Below the pieces are notes generated by a model, which made no database searches, had not been told where the DNA came from, and saw nothing but the letters and a program-made list of their open reading frames with translations. A DNA stretch of 64,000 nucleotides from Spirodela intermedia (lineage: Eukaryota > Streptophyta > Magnoliopsida > Alismatales > Araceae), in contig LR746264.1 of NCBI GenBank assembly GCA_902729315.2, positions 188,501 to 252,500 of the forward strand, given 5' to 3'. The position numbers and the translations under genes are program-made. Below are positions 1 to 9,837 of the stretch, one piece after another (within the stretch, counting starts at the first letter, position 1; each line of letters begins with the position of its first letter).

Positions 1-2850
1 TATCATAAAGGCAGTCGATATCTGCACCGATCTCCGGCTCGCTACCCGCGTGAGGCTAAGCAGGCCGGTGTTTTCACTGCACAACCAAAATTCCAGCGGT
101 CACGCAAACGGAATACGCGAGGGAATATGCACGTCAGGCAGACACGACCGGATCTTCATCTTCGGCGCCTCACGCCGGAAAAAGACCAGGCAAAAGGGGA
201 AAACGAGCAAATCGCCGAAGAACCGCTTTCATCTACGAATGACCGGACTCCATCAGGCATTGCTTACACAGACGCGGAGCTGCCGACCAGCGCTCCAAAG
301 ATCCCCTCGATCAGCATTCCCACCCCCTGCAGACGAAAAAACCAGGCTGTGATGCCTCGAAACAGGAAGCAAATTACAGGGAGAGATTCCCTCTCTCCCT
401 CTCAACCCCATGCATTCTTCCCCTTCCAACCCCTCCAACCATGCTGTGGGTCAGCAGAGCTTCACCCATCAGAAGGACAGAAGGAAGACTAACCTGCAGG
501 CCGACGCTGCGAGTGATCACCTCCGTGGGGGGCGGCGTAGCGCCGGACAGCCGTGCCGTCGCATAATGCGTGCCGGTGGACTACCCAGAAGAGACGAAGA
601 ATGAAAATGAAGAAAAAACATGCAGGGTCAACATCCCGATCATGGAAACCCGTACGAGATGCGTCTCCACAAAACGAATCGTTGACTTATTAGGCCTCAC
701 CTCGACAGCGGAGACCAATGTCGCACCCATCATCCCGAAAACATGGCTGGCGCTGAAGGTCGGAGCGCCCCACTGGAATGGATACGGGATTCCAATCCTG
801 GACAGAGCTAATTTCAAGAATGGAATGCACGAAGCGGGCCAACGAAAGAAGAGCGGGGGTTTCTCAGCTCACCAGTCAGCAGATGTCAGAAGATAGGACC
901 GGTCAACGCGGCAGTGCTGCTTGGTCTTCTCGCCGTCCTCGTTGTACGCTCCGGCAGCGGTGAGCACGGCGGCGAAGGACCAGACCACCCCGATGCAGAA
1001 GAGTATGCCGAATCTCTGGAACCAGGAATGCACCTTCTCGTTCACCCGCTTGAGATACTGGCATGAGATCATCCATCCATCCATGAGGTCGACCAAACAT
1101 TGCCAGACGAATGAATGTTAAGCATAAGAGTGTGCCAGAGCAGCAGCAGCATCTCTCTAGAGGTTCTCACCTGCTGCAGGAACAGCAGAATCAGCATCGG
1201 CAAGCCAACCTCCACGCATTTCGCCAGCTTGAGTTGCCCCAACACAGATGTTAGCGCCGTGCTAAGAGTGGTGGTGGAGGAGGAGGATATTAGGGAGAGG
1301 GTGACCCAGTCGGTGTACCTCAGGAAATCCTCTCCCGAAGAGGCCGAGGCCCACGACGCACACGACAGGGGCCATGCTCAGAGGAGTGAAGAATCTGGTC
1401 GGGGGAAACACACGGGCAAGGAAAGAAGAGCATACGATGGTGTTAGTAGATGGATACCGGGGGAGCGGAGGGGCACCCGCCCGGAACAGACCATAGTAGA
1501 TAGTAGCCAACAACGTACAGCGCGTAATTCCTCCAAAGCCTGCTGTATCCGATCACGATGTTCACGAGCGAAGAGACGAGCATGGAGCCCTGGACGGTCC
1601 GGATGGTGTGGATAAATCTCTGTTGCAATGGTGAAGAGAGGATCAATGGCGAGGTGGGAAAGCAGGAACCTAAAAAATAGATTAGACCAGACGGAGTAGT
1701 CCTCCGACGGTAAGGGGAGAGCGAACAGAGGGTCTCACTGCAAAGATGTTATCTATAAGCTGTTCTTATCATGCGAGGAGGAGGAGGAGGAGAAGCGTGA
1801 GGCGACTGCGCGCACCTTGTGGTCGTTGTCGAAAGTCTGGGACTGGAGATCCTTTATAGTGGACAGCACGGGAACGATGAACGCAAAGGAAGGGTTCATC
1901 ACGGTAGGGAGCCGCGTGCCGATGATCGTCTGGAGGAGCGTGTTCAACCCGCTCACGAGCAGGAGCGTCTGGATAACCTTCGCCTTGTCCTTCTGCTCAA
2001 CAGCGCATCCGAGCGATCAGCGCCCCGGAAGGCATACACATAAAAGGGGTGAGATGGCGATCCCAGGGCAGGAAGAAGATGGCGACGGGTCGGACGCTTA
2101 CATAATCCCCGCCCATTTGGGGGACGAGAATGGTAGAAATGGCGACGATCGAGCCCAACATCACGATGTAATGTTGGAAGGCGAACAGGAAGGTTATCGC
2201 TGCAAAAAAAAACAGAGAGCACCGATTACAGAAAAGGGGGAGGTTGGGGGAGGAACGAAGGTCCTCGATAGATACAGAAACCGACGGAAAAGTCGTCGTT
2301 GCTCGTTAACCCTAGAAAGATACGGGCGCACAGTCTTCTTGACAACTTCAGGATCAAATCGGGAGGCGCGGGAAACATCAAAAGTGAATGAATCTCCAAA
2401 ATTCCCTCTTCAGCCCGCCCGTGGTGGTCTAAGGTGAGACCGAGAGGTGACGAGTCAGAATCCGGGAGACAAAACCGCGGTGCCCAAACCTGCTTCCATA
2501 AACCCTATTACCCCGGACGAGACGAGGAGGATAAAGAGAGATAGATACAGCGGAGAACAGGGAAGAGATTCAAAAACCAAACCCCCTGAAAGGACCAGTA
2601 ATTAAACTGGAAGTCTGCGCAGAGCGTGTAAAAAATCGAAATCTTACTCGCGCGAAAACTGTGGCCCAAGCGAGGTGGGATAGGAGAGGAGGAGAGAAGT
2701 AGAGAACTCACCCCAAGAAGGGTTGGAGTGGATACAGAAGTGGAGCTGCGGGAGCTGCTCCGAAGGTTGAGGAACATGGGGCGCCCGCGCCACCGCGACG
2801 GGAGGTGGAGCCTGAGTGGGGAGAGGACCAGCAGGTTTCGCTTCCCCCAT
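1..2850 (-). CDS. Nucleobase-ascorbate transporter (NAT family), 3' end truncated by window edge
   Basis: Polytopic plasma-membrane permease of the NAT/NCS2 family; plant members move purines, xanthine or uracil. Exons inferred from GT/AG sites and phase, 5' to 3': 2712-2850, 2102-2199, 1816-1992, 1519-1619, 1319-1394, 1171-1227, 873-1057, 701-797, 494-580, 268-326 and 1-76 (continuing off the left edge). They give about 384 in-frame codons. Family hallmarks are in the expected order: FQHY in the first membrane helix, GLNTLLQT..GTRLP, CRxDRSYL, PYPFQWGAPTF, and the NAT signature ENTGLLSLTR in the last visible exon. The start at 2850 gives the short Pro/Ala-rich, hydrophilic N-terminus seen in the NAT1/NAT2-like clade. 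The start of exon 4 and the end of exon 7 are the least certain borders. Roughly 130-150 C-terminal residues are missing. Family assignment is strong; substrate is unknown. Confidence 0.88.
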
Positions 2851-3060
2851 CCTCCCTCCTCCGCACAGTTCTTCTCTTCGAGGCTCCCCTCCCCTTCACT
2901 GTTCTGGCTCTGCTTCTTCTTCTTCTTCGTCGGGCTCCTCGCACAGGTTTCCGGTTGAAGCCTGGATAGGCCCCGAGGAAGAAGAAAAGAATACGCACGC
3001 CGCCGACAGCGACTGTGCGCGCGCGTGGAAACGTACGAAAAAACCCGGCCAATTTGTGTA

Positions 3061-3873
3061 AATTCATAAAACCCTGTTTATTGAGTAATATTAACAGTAT
3101 ACCCTTAAAAGAATTATTATGTTTGGGTCCTCAAAGTACGTGATTAGGGTTTTTCTTATGGTATTTAACTCCTCCTAATCGGACTTATTAAGCGAATTAT
3201 TTACGCATTTAAAAATATTTTATCCTCCCCATATTTTACAATATTGTAGATGTCCCCTTTCTGGCTGTTCAAGGGCATAACCCACAAACACCAAGGATAT
3301 TGTGTTCATACCGACCCCGCCGATTTATTTGGTGGAGGATTCGTTGACTAGCACTTACGCTGACTTCAGCTCGGTCAAGCGGGCTTTATCTCCCCGTTGC
3401 GGGTCTGCTGACTCGTCCTTGTTCGTTGACTGTGATATTACACTTCCTAAAACCGTCTTTTTAATTATCTAATCGAATAGAAACGTTGAACAAATTGGCA
3501 ACGTCACTATCGGATGGGTCTACGGTAGAAGTCATCAGCCCACTAGTTTCCAAGTCACGACAACCCTGTCAACAACTCTCTTTGAGGTAGATGCTTCGAG
3601 AGGCGGCGAAGGCAAAGTTGGGCTGCGTTGACTCATGCAACCCATGATCCACGTATTTATTTAACTATATCCATGTATTGCGAGTGAAATGGACAGATCG
3701 GTAGATGGAGAGAGAGAGAGATAGATGGTTCATAATATCCCCACATGTGCACGGTTTTCTCTCTCTAACTCACCCGCAAGCTCAAAGTGAGGTAGAGGCG
3801 GAAAGGGGATGGAACGCAAAATCAGAGAACAGAAATAATGGAGCGAGGCAGACCCACACGGACAATAAATAGC

Positions 3874-3917
<44 letters not shown>

Positions 3918-4139
3918 GCAACATGCATTTCTTGTATCATTTTTAGGAGGAAGATTTGGCGGGTGATTCCCACGTCGCACCAGACAGATGATCTCAGCGA
4001 CATTGACAACTGGGTCGCTCGAACAACCAGAGGGAGCCAGCCATCCCACGCCAAATCAGCACGACGGCGCGAGACCGAGCTATACAAGAATCTCCAGCCT
4101 CCCCTACCAAAACGGGCGACGGTAGAAAGTGATTATTGT
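3061..4139. other. Intergenic spacer with (GA)n microsatellite
   Basis: No coding region recognised. The spacer separates the 5' end of the NAT gene from the 3' end of the first PPR gene. It holds a (GA)n run at 3879-3913, a shorter GA run near 3709-3722, and several TTGAC core motifs (for example around 3347, 3390 and 3428) that resemble WRKY W-boxes. The cluster is only suggestive of regulation. Confidence 0.5.
3879..3913. repeat. (GA)n microsatellite
   Basis: Uninterrupted GA dinucleotide run of about 35 bp in the spacer between the NAT and PPR genes. Confidence 0.95.
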
Positions 4140-5759
4140 TCAGGTAGGCGGCCCCAGCATTTCCAGGTCAACGCCGGGGGGGTCGACCCACCTGAGGTGG
4201 GATTCCATGGCGGAGAGGGTGGCGTAGATCTCCTTCTGCCTGCGGTGGAGCTTGTCCCCCATGGCGAACTCGTGGACGGCGCCACCCACCACGATCCAGC
4301 TGAGCCCGGGGACCTTCTCCACGCCCCTCCGCGCCATCGTCTTCCTCATCCTGCTGAACTCATCCCACCTCCCCAAGCTCGCGTAGACGTTGGACAGGAG
4401 GACGTAGGAGGCCCCCTGGTCGGGGTCGAGGTTCATCAACCTGCTCGCCGCTATCTCCGCCACGCCGGAGTTTCCCCGCCGCAGGGAGGCGGAGAGCAGC
4501 GACGTCCACACGGCGGGCTCGGCTTCTCCCGGATGGGCTCCGGCGAGGGCGAGGGCGAGGGACTCCTCGACGAGGCCGGCGCGAGCGAGGAGGTCCACCG
4601 CGCAGCTGAGGTGCTGGCGGCGCGGGTCAACGCCGTGGGTTGCCATCAGTTGTAGCAGTTTCAGCCCTTCTTCGACGAGACCTCCGTGGCTGCAGGCGCT
4701 CAAGATGGCCATGAAGGTTACGTGGTTGGGCTTCACCCCCGAGCGCAGCATTTCTGCGAACAGCTGAAGGGCGCCCTCCGCTATGCCGTGGGCGGCGAGC
4801 CCCGTGATCATGGCGGTCCAGTGGGCCACGTTCTTGTCGGGAATTCCTTCAAACAACCGGTGAGCGGCTTCGATGCTTCCGCACCGGCTGTACATGCTGA
4901 CCAGCGAGACACCGAGGGCGCCGCTGCGCATGGATAATCCGCGGCGAGTGATGTAGGCGTGCGCCTCCTCCCCCGAATCCAGCAGACCCAGATCGGAGAT
5001 GGCGGCGAGGACGTTGACCATGGTCACTTCGTCGGGGCAGAGGCCCAGCTCCTGCGACTGTAGGAACAGGGTCAGGGCCTCGTCCGGCCGGCCGTTGTTG
5101 GCGTACCCGCCGATCATGGAGTTCCAGGAGACCATGTTCCTCTCAGGCATATCCTCGAAGAGTTCGCGGGCGGAGTCCATGTCTTCAGACTTGGCGAACC
5201 CGTCGATCATGGAGTTCCAGGAGACGACGTTTCTGGCAGGCGATCGGTCGAAGACTTCCAAGGCGCGGTCGATTCTATCGCACTGTATGTACATGTGGAT
5301 AAGAGCATTGTACAGTGGGACGACATCGCCGCCCTCATCCGGCGAGAGAACCGCGGCTTTCAGGAGAAGCCCGTGGATCTGCTCCCCGACGTCGAGGGCC
5401 GCCAGCTGAGCGCAGGCTTTGAGGGCGAACGGGTAGGTGAAGCTGTCGGGGACGGTCGCCGGGTCGTGGAGCATGAGAAGGAACATCGAGAGGGACCGCC
5501 GGGGGAGGCCGGCACGGTTGAGGGACCTGATGAGGGAGTTGTAGAGGAAAGGCGACGGCTTTGGCGCTGCCCTGGTGAAGGCGGAGAGGGCGCGGTCCAA
5601 CTCCGCGCTCCGCCGGCTGAGGCAGAGCGGCCGAAGAGCTGCGGAGATGGCAGCGATAGACGGAGGAGGAGGAGGAGGAGGAGGAGGAGGAAGAAGAGCG
5701 GGAGGAGGAGAGATGGCGGCCCTGCGCAGGTACAACAGGGGAGGGGAACAAGCCGCCAT
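4140..5759 (-). CDS. PLS-class pentatricopeptide repeat protein with E/E+ extension
   Basis: Intron-less 539-residue PPR protein, predicted to bind a specific organellar transcript and take part in RNA editing or processing. The N-terminus (about residues 1-60) is Ala/Arg/Ser-rich, as expected for an organelle transit peptide, with a polyproline run near residues 23-33 encoded by a GGA-repeat on the + strand. PLS-type repeats follow, with recurring cores NVVSWNSMIDGF, NMVSWNSMIGGY and VTFMAILSACSHGGLVEEG. The C-terminal part (YVLLSNVYASLGRWDE, then PGLSWI and VHEFAMGD) is an E/E+ domain, and there is no DYW deaminase. E+ proteins normally recruit a DYW partner in trans. The gene is divergent from the uS17 gene, with 209 bp between start codons. 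Family is certain; the target RNA is unknown. Confidence 0.92.
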   Translation of the reverse strand: MAACSPPLLYLRRAAISPPPALLPPPPPPPPPPSIAAISAALRPLCLSRRSAELDRALSAFTRAAPKPSPFLYNSLIRSLNRAGLPRRSLSMFLLMLHDPATVPDSFTYPFALKACAQLAALDVGEQIHGLLLKAAVLSPDEGGDVVPLYNALIHMYIQCDRIDRALEVFDRSPARNVVSWNSMIDGFAKSEDMDSARELFEDMPERNMVSWNSMIGGYANNGRPDEALTLFLQSQELGLCPDEVTMVNVLAAISDLGLLDSGEEAHAYITRRGLSMRSGALGVSLVSMYSRCGSIEAAHRLFEGIPDKNVAHWTAMITGLAAHGIAEGALQLFAEMLRSGVKPNHVTFMAILSACSHGGLVEEGLKLLQLMATHGVDPRRQHLSCAVDLLARAGLVEESLALALAGAHPGEAEPAVWTSLLSASLRRGNSGVAEIAASRLMNLDPDQGASYVLLSNVYASLGRWDEFSRMRKTMARRGVEKVPGLSWIVVGGAVHEFAMGDKLHRRQKEIYATLSAMESHLRWVDPPGVDLEMLGPPT

Positions 5760-5968
5760 TGGGTCGGACTGAACGAGCCGGAACGGAAGTACTCCCGGAA
5801 TTCGCTGATCAAGCTTGAAGAGGACTCCATGGAATGACTGTAATACCCTTCCTTACTCCTCGAAATCCCAGGTCGCTGCCGTCCATGGAGACCTAGATAG
5901 GTCTTGCTTGCTTGCTTAGTGGGTTGTTTAGGGGGTGGAGGAAGGAAGGTCGATCGGGAGACGGGGGG

Positions 5969-7467
5969 ATGAAGCCGGTGGTGGGCACGGTGGTGTCGAA
6001 CAAGATGCAGAAGTCGGTGGTGGTGGCGGTGGATCGCCTCTTCCACAATAAGCTCTACGACCGCTATCTCAAGCGCACGAGCAAATTCATGGCACACGAT
6101 GAGGAAAACCACTGCAACATTGGCGACAAGGTATGGGGGAGCCTCAAAAAGCTCATGTCTCGCTACCGATTCTTCTCATTTCTCTGGGGCCGAACGCCGG
6201 CCACACCACACCACACACACGTCGCTAGCTCACATCTGTCTTAGTTAGATGGAAACCCACCCTTGGTCGCGGTCGGATGGGTCGTTCATGCTACTCTGGA
6301 TATCCCCCGCCTCTCCCAAATCGCAAGACTAGAAATGAACTGGCGAAGCTGGTAGGGCGCGTCCTCTTTGAATGCGTCCGTGATTTCTTATCAAATATTC
6401 TCGGTTCTGATCATTCATTCTCTCCCACGGAGACAAGTTTTGGAGTAACCTGCATATTTATCTGCTTACTGCGTTCCATGTTGACATGAACTCGTGCAGA
6501 TTTTTTTTTATCTATCTTCGTCTCTTGATATATTCCATGATAATTCTCGATATGTCAAATCATCTAGGAAGATCATTTCATCTGGGTCAAGGGATTTTCT
6601 TGTGGACAGAAGTGGGATCACATTAGGAACATAGAAAGCCAGAAGCACAGTTCATGCCCGCCCAAGTTCCAGAAATCACGCTTAGACTTCTCCCTCGTTA
6701 CCAATTCCTGACTACGTATGAAATTGAGCTGGGATCCAGAATTGGGCTGCCTAGTAGCCTAGGCTCTCCTGACATCATAGGCCTGCGGAATCCTCCATTC
6801 ACAACTACTCCTGCTTCCATGTGGAGCCCTAGACAGAAGCCCTGGTTCATTTGTTCTCCCACAAGAATGTGATTGAGCTCCCATTTGCCAGTAAATTACT
6901 TAGTTGGTCCCTCTCTTTGCTCCAGCAAAGCCTGTAGAAGGGCCCCCGCATGGAGAATTCAGCCTTGAAGCCGCGATCTGTCATTCCGGTGAGCCTGGGG
7001 GCTCATGGCTCGCCTCCCACGATCATCAACTCCTTTTTGGAAACAGATGTGGTGGATGCTACCAATGTTAGACAAGATTGTATTCTTTGTTTTGATTCCA
7101 AGGATTGAAAACAATCAATTTAAGTTCAGTACTAATAATAATAACAGCAGCAACCAAAGAATCGAACCAAGGATTGAAAGAGTCATTAGACACTGTTCTA
7201 CCCGCTATTGGATTTGAACCAAGACTCCTGCTTTTTCGTGTCTGCCCAGAACATTAGAGATTGGTCAAATGGAACTCTGAGACTATGCTTTCTTTTTACG
7301 TATTCTTTTTTCAGGTTAGATTGGACCCATCCAGACCATTGAGCAAGCGCAAGCGCTGGGTAGTCGCTGAAATCCTCAAGAGGGCTAATATCTACAACCC
7401 TGCTGCTTCAAATGCATCGTCTCCTCGCATCCAATCTGAGACGTCCGCGGCGCCAGCTTCTTCCTAG
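5969..7467 (+). CDS. Small ribosomal subunit protein uS17, mitochondrial type
   Basis: OB-fold rRNA-binding protein of the small ribosomal subunit. Two exons, 5969-6130 and 7315-7467, join in phase 0 (donor GTATGG, acceptor TTTTCAG) and encode 104 residues. The N-terminal half carries [20 protein letters not shown] and [13 protein letters not shown]; the second exon supplies [14 protein letters not shown], the usual C-terminal half of the S17 fold. I chose the ATG at 5969 because the family begins MKxVVG; an in-frame ATG at 5912 would add 19 residues and is less likely. The protein resembles Arabidopsis At1g49400 (EMB1129), a mitochondrial S17. No long transit peptide is visible, as in that homolog. 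The 1,184-bp intron holds no recognised gene. The gene shares a short divergent promoter with the PPR gene on its left. Confidence 0.88.
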
Positions 7468-7806
7468 CTCCCTTCAGCCCCCTTTGTTCTATGGTTTCCT
7501 CCGTTGTTGGGTCGTGATCTCGGTGAACTCCTCTCTGCCTGGTCTATTTTAGCATCCAGGAGCTGAACCCAGATATTCCCTGTGAAGATGATATGGTTTT
7601 GGATAATCCCCTGGGAGGGCTCGAGGGCCTCCGGACTAATTTGGGCAAGACCCAGTGCTGAGTTCGTCAGGGTGTCGTCTGATGGATATGCCTGTGGAAA
7701 GTTTGATGCCGATTCAGATTGAATCTCTCTCTCTCGTCACTTTCATCATCTACACATGATTAGCCCGAATTGGGGAGGGGGGGCAGACATTCTTGCAGGA
7801 AGCAGG

Positions 7807-9759
7807 TTAGCCTTCTCGGTGATGAGCAGAAGGGTCCAGTGGCATGCTGGGCATGGGACCTGTAGATTGGAGATGAATGGCTATGCAGTCCAGCACATAA
7901 TATATATCGGGCGTCATGGTGTTCCTCCTGTCATCTACCATGAACTCATAAACCTGGCCGTCGACCTCGACGGAGCTGGTCGCCCCGTCCTTCCTGGTCC
8001 CCCGTTCATCCATCAGCTTCCGGATGTTCGCCGCGTCCCCCGGCCGGCAGGCCTCGCCGAAGGCGTTACAGAGGAGGACGAACGGCCCTCCGCCGCTCGG
8101 CTCCATCTCCACCTCCAGCAGCTGCTTCAGCGCCTGCTTGGCCGCCCTCAGGTCGCCGCGAGCCTTGCAGGCGCCGAGGAAGGCGCCCCACACGACGGCG
8201 TCGGGCCTGACGGGCATGGCGCTTATCAGCTGCGCCGCGTCCCGCAGCCGCCCTCCTCGCCCGAGAAGCTCCACCATGCAGGCGTAGTGCTCGATTTCGA
8301 TCGGCACTCTGAACACATCGGCCATGGCGTTGAAGATGCGCCGCCCTGTGTCGAGGAGGCCGCTGTGGCTGCAGGCGGAGAGCAGGGCCACGAAGGTGAA
8401 GCCGTCTGGGCGGAGACCTCCGGCGAGCATTTCACTGAAGTGATGGAGCGCCGCCGTGGCCCGTCCGTGGATCGCCAGAGCGCCAAGCATCACGTTCCAG
8501 GAGACCAGGTCCTTGACGGGCATGGCCGCGAAGAGGTGCAACGCCCTGTCCACGAGGCCGCATTTGGCGTACATGTCCACGAGGGAGTTGCAGAGGGTCA
8601 CCCCCGGGAGTAGGTCCTTCCGGCGGCGGATGTAGCGGTGGAGCTCCTCACCGGCGACCAAGTCGCCGAGCTGGCCGCACGCCGAGAGCACGGCGGCGAG
8701 CGTCGTCTGGTCGGGTTCAACGCCGGAGGAGGAGAGCATCAGACGGTGGAGGTCCATAGCCCGACGGCACAGGCCGCGCCTTACATAGCCGGAGATCATG
8801 GCGTTCCAGGAGACCACGCTTCTGCGAGGCATCTGGTCAAACAGGGACCGGGACTGCTCGATCTGGCCGTCGACGGCGAGGGCGGCGACCATCGTCGTCC
8901 AGGTGACGACATCTCGCTCGAGCATCCGGTTGAAGCTGGTCAGAGCCGACCGCAAGTCGCCGCATTTGGCGTACATGTCCAGCAGGGCGTTCTCCAGGAT
9001 CAGGTCAACTTCGGCTCCATGAACCAGGATGTGGTGGTGCACGAGCCTACCCGATCGAAGACTCCCCGTCTGAGAAGAAACGGAGAGGAGGTTGACCAGA
9101 GTGAACTTGTCCGCCGCCAGGCGGCGCCGTCGCATCTCCTCGAACAAGCCGAAGGCGCTTCGGCAGTGCCCTGATCGAGAGTAGCCACCGATCATCGAGT
9201 TCCAGGAGACGATGCTCCGAAAAGGCATTCCGTCGAACAGGGTCCGGGCCAGCCAGGGAGAACCGCAGGCTGCGTAAGAGTGGAGGAGGGAGTTCTGCAC
9301 GAAGACCTGGGCGGCGAATCCGAGCTTGACGACGAGGGCGTGGATCAGGAGCGTCTCCTGGAAAGCGGACTCGGCGGCGCAGGCCTTGAAGACGAAGGGG
9401 AGGGTGAACTCGTTGGGGAGTAGGCCGCCGGCAAGCATCCGGCGGTGGAGCAGGAGAGCTTCTCTCGGTTGGGCGCTGTTCGCGTAGCCCCTGATGAGGC
9501 TGTTCCAGGCGAACCTGTTCCTCTCGGGGGTTGCTTTCTCCAAGATGACCCGGCTGTAGCTCAGCTCGCCGGCGGCAGCAGCGACGGCGCAGAGCTTTCC
9601 GACGAGGATAGTCTCCGTCTCCAGCCCGCCGGTGATGACCAGGGCGTGAACCCGCTTCAGTTCCTTCAAAGAAGAGCATCTCTCCTTGAGGGAATGGAGG
9701 AGGGTTTCCGCGAGGGGGAAGGAGGGCCTGTTGCATCCGGGTACGACGGAGAAGACCAT
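7807..9759 (-). CDS. PLS-class pentatricopeptide repeat protein with E-type C-terminus
   Basis: Intron-less 650-residue PPR protein, predicted to act in organellar RNA editing or processing. It opens with the classic SLKELKRVHALVITGGLE segment and continues with PLS repeats, seen as SIVSWNSMIGGYSRSGHCRS, LENALLDMYAKCGDLRSA, DVVTWTTMVAALAVDGQIEQ, SVVSWNAMISGYVRRG and GFTFVALLSACSHSGLLDTG. The end (VVWGAFLGACKARGD, then PFVLLCNAFGEA and SSVEVDGQVYEFMVDD) is an E/E+ extension without a DYW domain. The start at 9759 leaves almost no transit peptide before the first repeat (MVFSVVPGCNRP). It is head-to-head with the next PPR gene, with only 78 bp between the two ATGs, and convergent with the uS17 gene (340 bp apart). 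Target transcript unknown. Confidence 0.92.
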   Translation of the reverse strand: MVFSVVPGCNRPSFPLAETLLHSLKERCSSLKELKRVHALVITGGLETETILVGKLCAVAAAAGELSYSRVILEKATPERNRFAWNSLIRGYANSAQPREALLLHRRMLAGGLLPNEFTLPFVFKACAAESAFQETLLIHALVVKLGFAAQVFVQNSLLHSYAACGSPWLARTLFDGMPFRSIVSWNSMIGGYSRSGHCRSAFGLFEEMRRRRLAADKFTLVNLLSVSSQTGSLRSGRLVHHHILVHGAEVDLILENALLDMYAKCGDLRSALTSFNRMLERDVVTWTTMVAALAVDGQIEQSRSLFDQMPRRSVVSWNAMISGYVRRGLCRRAMDLHRLMLSSSGVEPDQTTLAAVLSACGQLGDLVAGEELHRYIRRRKDLLPGVTLCNSLVDMYAKCGLVDRALHLFAAMPVKDLVSWNVMLGALAIHGRATAALHHFSEMLAGGLRPDGFTFVALLSACSHSGLLDTGRRIFNAMADVFRVPIEIEHYACMVELLGRGGRLRDAAQLISAMPVRPDAVVWGAFLGACKARGDLRAAKQALKQLLEVEMEPSGGGPFVLLCNAFGEACRPGDAANIRKLMDERGTRKDGATSSVEVDGQVYEFMVDDRRNTMTPDIYYVLDCIAIHLQSTGPMPSMPLDPSAHHREG

Positions 9760-9837
9760 TTTCTCCTCCTCTTCTACCCTCTGATTATCATCGATCTTCC
9801 CCTGGTTCGTTCAGGTGATCCCAAGCTCCGATCCTCC
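9760..9837. promoter_or_regulatory. 78-bp divergent promoter/leader region between two PPR genes
   Basis: Only 78 bp separate the start codons of the minus-strand and plus-strand PPR genes. Both leaders and any core promoter must either lie here or overlap the opposite coding sequence. The interval is CT-rich with no obvious TATA box. Confidence 0.6.

Noticed and set aside
7180-7260. T-arm-like sequence (GGTTCAAATCC on the minus strand) in the uS17 intron
   Set aside because: No matching acceptor, D or anticodon stems could be formed around it; likely an organelle-derived or chance fragment.
7756-8613. Plus-strand frame overlapping the second PPR gene
   Set aside because: Shadow of the PPR coding strand.
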